7,267 nucleotides of DNA. It comes from Candidatus Omnitrophota bacterium (lineage in GTDB: Bacteria > Omnitrophota > Koll11 > Gygaellales > Profunditerraquicolaceae). Below the pieces are notes generated by a model that was not told where the DNA came from, did no database searches, and worked only from the letters and a program-made list of their open reading frames with translations. Below are positions 5,875-7,267 of the stretch, piece by piece. The position numbers and the translations under genes are program-made. Each line of letters begins with the position of its first letter. Position 1 is the first letter of the stretch. The stretch lies in the NCBI GenBank assembly GCA_028719045.1, contig JAQULD010000082.1:1-7267 (forward strand), given 5' to 3'.

Positions 5875-7267
5875 AAAGAAAACTGAAAAGTGCGCCCGGA
5901 TTTGTTTCTTGTCTTTTTTCATAATTTTTACCTGCGCCATTGACCTGTGTTTCGCCAAAGCCTTTAAGACCAACCATAAATCCAAAGAGAGCGAAAAGAA
6001 AGAAGCCCCCAAAGATAACAAAATAGAAGAGCCTATCGTGGTAAACGGCGATGTGGTGGAGTATTCTACCGATAACAAGGAGATCACCGCGAGCGGGAAC
6101 GTCATGGTAAATTATAAAGGGACTAAGCTTACCTGCAAGAAACTTACCGTGAACACCCTGTCGAAAGACGCGCTTGCCGAAGGGAACGTAAGGATAGAGG
6201 ACAATAAGGGGCTGATAGAAGGGGAAAAAATAGCTTACAATTTTGCCAGCAAGACCGGCACTATTTTTAACGCCGATTTCCGTTCTTCGCCCATGTTCGG
6301 CAGGTCGAGACAGATAGAACGCGTAAGCGAGTCGGAATTTACGGTAGTGGACGGTTACGCCACTACCTGCAGTTATGACCGCCCCCATTTCAGGCTCGGT
6401 TCGAAAAAAATCAATTTTTACCCCCATGACAAGATCCAGACCAAGGATGATGTTTTTTATATTAAAAATGCCCCTTTTATGTACCTGCCCAGGTTTAACG
6501 CGAGCCTTAAGGACCGTAATTCCCATGTACAGATAAGCCCGGGGAAAAGCGGCGCATGGGGGCCGTACGTGCTTACGACCTACCGCTGCGATTTTAGCGA
6601 CGATTTTAAGGGAAAGATTTATACGGATTACCGTATGAAACTCGGCCCGGCTGGAGGTTTCGGGGCGAATTACTCCACGCCGCAGTTCGGCAAGGGTCAT
6701 TTTAAATACTATTACGCGCATGAAAAACCAGAACACCCGGTGGAAAACCAATCCACCGAGTTCCAAAGATACTTCGTGCGCCTGCGCCACAATTGGGAGA
6801 TCGACGACCGCACTAAAGCAAACCTTGAGTTTTACAAAATAAAGGATTCCAGGCGCGCGCTGGGCACGGATGTCAATTTTCTTAAAGATTATTTTTTCCG
6901 CGAATATGAAAAAGATTCTCAGCCGCCTACTTATTTAACGGTAAACCACGCTTTTGATTATTCTAGCCTGAACCTCCTGGCGCAAAAAGAGGTGAACCAC
7001 TGGTACACTCATACGGACAAGGTGCCTGATGAAAAACTGCCTCAGGTGACATATGATTTGCCGGAATATAAGCTGGGGGAAACCCCGTTTTATTTTAAGA
7101 ACACGACAGAAGCCGCCAGGCTGGTAAACAATAATGTGGCGAATGCCGGTATTGATAATCAAGTCTCAAGGTTTGATACTTATAACCAGTTTTCTTCTCC
7201 ATTTAAAGCATCTATTTTTTGGTTCAATCCTTTTGTAGGCACCCGCGAAACTGCTTATTCCATGGAT
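5867..7267 (+). CDS. lptD: LPS-assembly outer membrane protein LptD (partial, 3' end outside window)
   Basis: LptD, with LptE, is the outer-membrane barrel that receives LPS from the LptA bridge and inserts it in the outer leaflet. The frame is open for 467 codons to the window edge; full proteins are usually 650-800 residues or more. A basic start (MAKKKTEK) and hydrophobic stretch (about 12-30) ending CFA form a likely signal peptide. A Lys/Glu-rich linker (31-55) follows. An OstA/LptA-like jellyroll covers about 56-165 (for example ITASGNVMV at 73-81, [11 protein letters not shown] at 102-112). Then comes the LptD junction [14 protein letters not shown] (166-179) and PFMYLPRF, and alternating beta strands of the barrel, including LPQVTYD (391-397) and FYF (408-410). 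Cys168 aligns with the conserved E. coli Cys173. The ATG overlaps the transaldolase end by eight bases and has no clear Shine-Dalgarno sequence. An in-frame ATG at 5837 would add ten residues. Confidence 0.93.
   Translation, partial: MAKKKTEKCARICFLSFFIIFTCAIDLCFAKAFKTNHKSKESEKKEAPKDNKIEEPIVVNGDVVEYSTDNKEITASGNVMVNYKGTKLTCKKLTVNTLSKDALAEGNVRIEDNKGLIEGEKIAYNFASKTGTIFNADFRSSPMFGRSRQIERVSESEFTVVDGYATTCSYDRPHFRLGSKKINFYPHDKIQTKDDVFYIKNAPFMYLPRFNASLKDRNSHVQISPGKSGAWGPYVLTTYRCDFSDDFKGKIYTDYRMKLGPAGGFGANYSTPQFGKGHFKYYYAHEKPEHPVENQSTEFQRYFVRLRHNWEIDDRTKANLEFYKIKDSRRALGTDVNFLKDYFFREYEKDSQPPTYLTVNHAFDYSSLNLLAQKEVNHWYTHTDKVPDEKLPQVTYDLPEYKLGETPFYFKNTTEAARLVNNNVANAGIDNQVSRFDTYNQFSSPFKASIFWFNPFVGTRETAYSMD

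Noticed and set aside
5867..5960. Possible lipoprotein signal in the LptD N-terminus (cysteines at residues 23 and 28).
   Set aside because: Residues before both cysteines do not fit a lipobox, and LptD proteins use a standard signal peptide.
5780..6790. Long open frame of 336 codons on the minus strand opposite the transaldolase end and lptD.
   Set aside because: It shows no recognisable domain, lies wholly opposite two genes with clear family motifs, and has the look of a reverse-frame shadow of coding sequence.

Overview
The window is a compact, single-strand stretch of a bacterial chromosome. Seven protein genes all read on the + strand, with gaps of 75 bases or less and two overlaps. 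No stretch over 300 bases lacks a gene. I see no tRNA, rRNA, CRISPR array, insertion sequence or other mobile element. An LptD-type LPS transporter gene marks a diderm (Gram-negative) host. The mix of AGG/ATA-rich codon use, paired GAF/GGDEF proteins, a ROK sugar kinase, a small bacterial-type transaldolase and LptD would fit an uncultivated PVC-group lineage such as Omnitrophota. That placement is an impression from gene style, not something the sequence proves.

Layout. (1) 2-748: 3' part of accD, the carboxyltransferase beta subunit of acetyl-CoA carboxylase. (2) 824-1927: a MalK/UgpC/MsmX-type sugar ABC transporter ATPase with no permease beside it, preceded by the best promoter in the window (TATAAT with an extended -10 TG) and a strong Shine-Dalgarno sequence. 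(3) 1958-3226 and (4) 3247-4248: two consecutive membrane-anchored proteins ending in GGDEF diguanylate cyclase domains, both with GGEEF active sites. Only the second has the RxxD inhibitory site. (5) 4295-5221: a zinc-type ROK sugar kinase. (6) 5218-5874: a small transaldolase. (7) 5867-7267: the N-terminal 467 residues of LptD, running off the window.

How they may work together. The kinase, transaldolase and lptD reading frames overlap (4 and 8 bases) and are probably translated as one coupled unit. Kinase and transaldolase belong to sugar phosphate metabolism; the orphan ATPase could energise sugar uptake; the two cyclases would make c-di-GMP at the inner membrane. AccD (fatty acid supply) and LptD (LPS insertion) both serve envelope building.

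I did not find a clearly new biological system. The observations most worth checking are the I-site asymmetry of the tandem cyclases, a valine in place of the conserved aspartate of the ROK phosphate-binding motif, transaldolase-type rather than fructose-6-phosphate-aldolase-type active-site residues in the small aldolase, and the coupling of lptD to sugar-phosphate genes.
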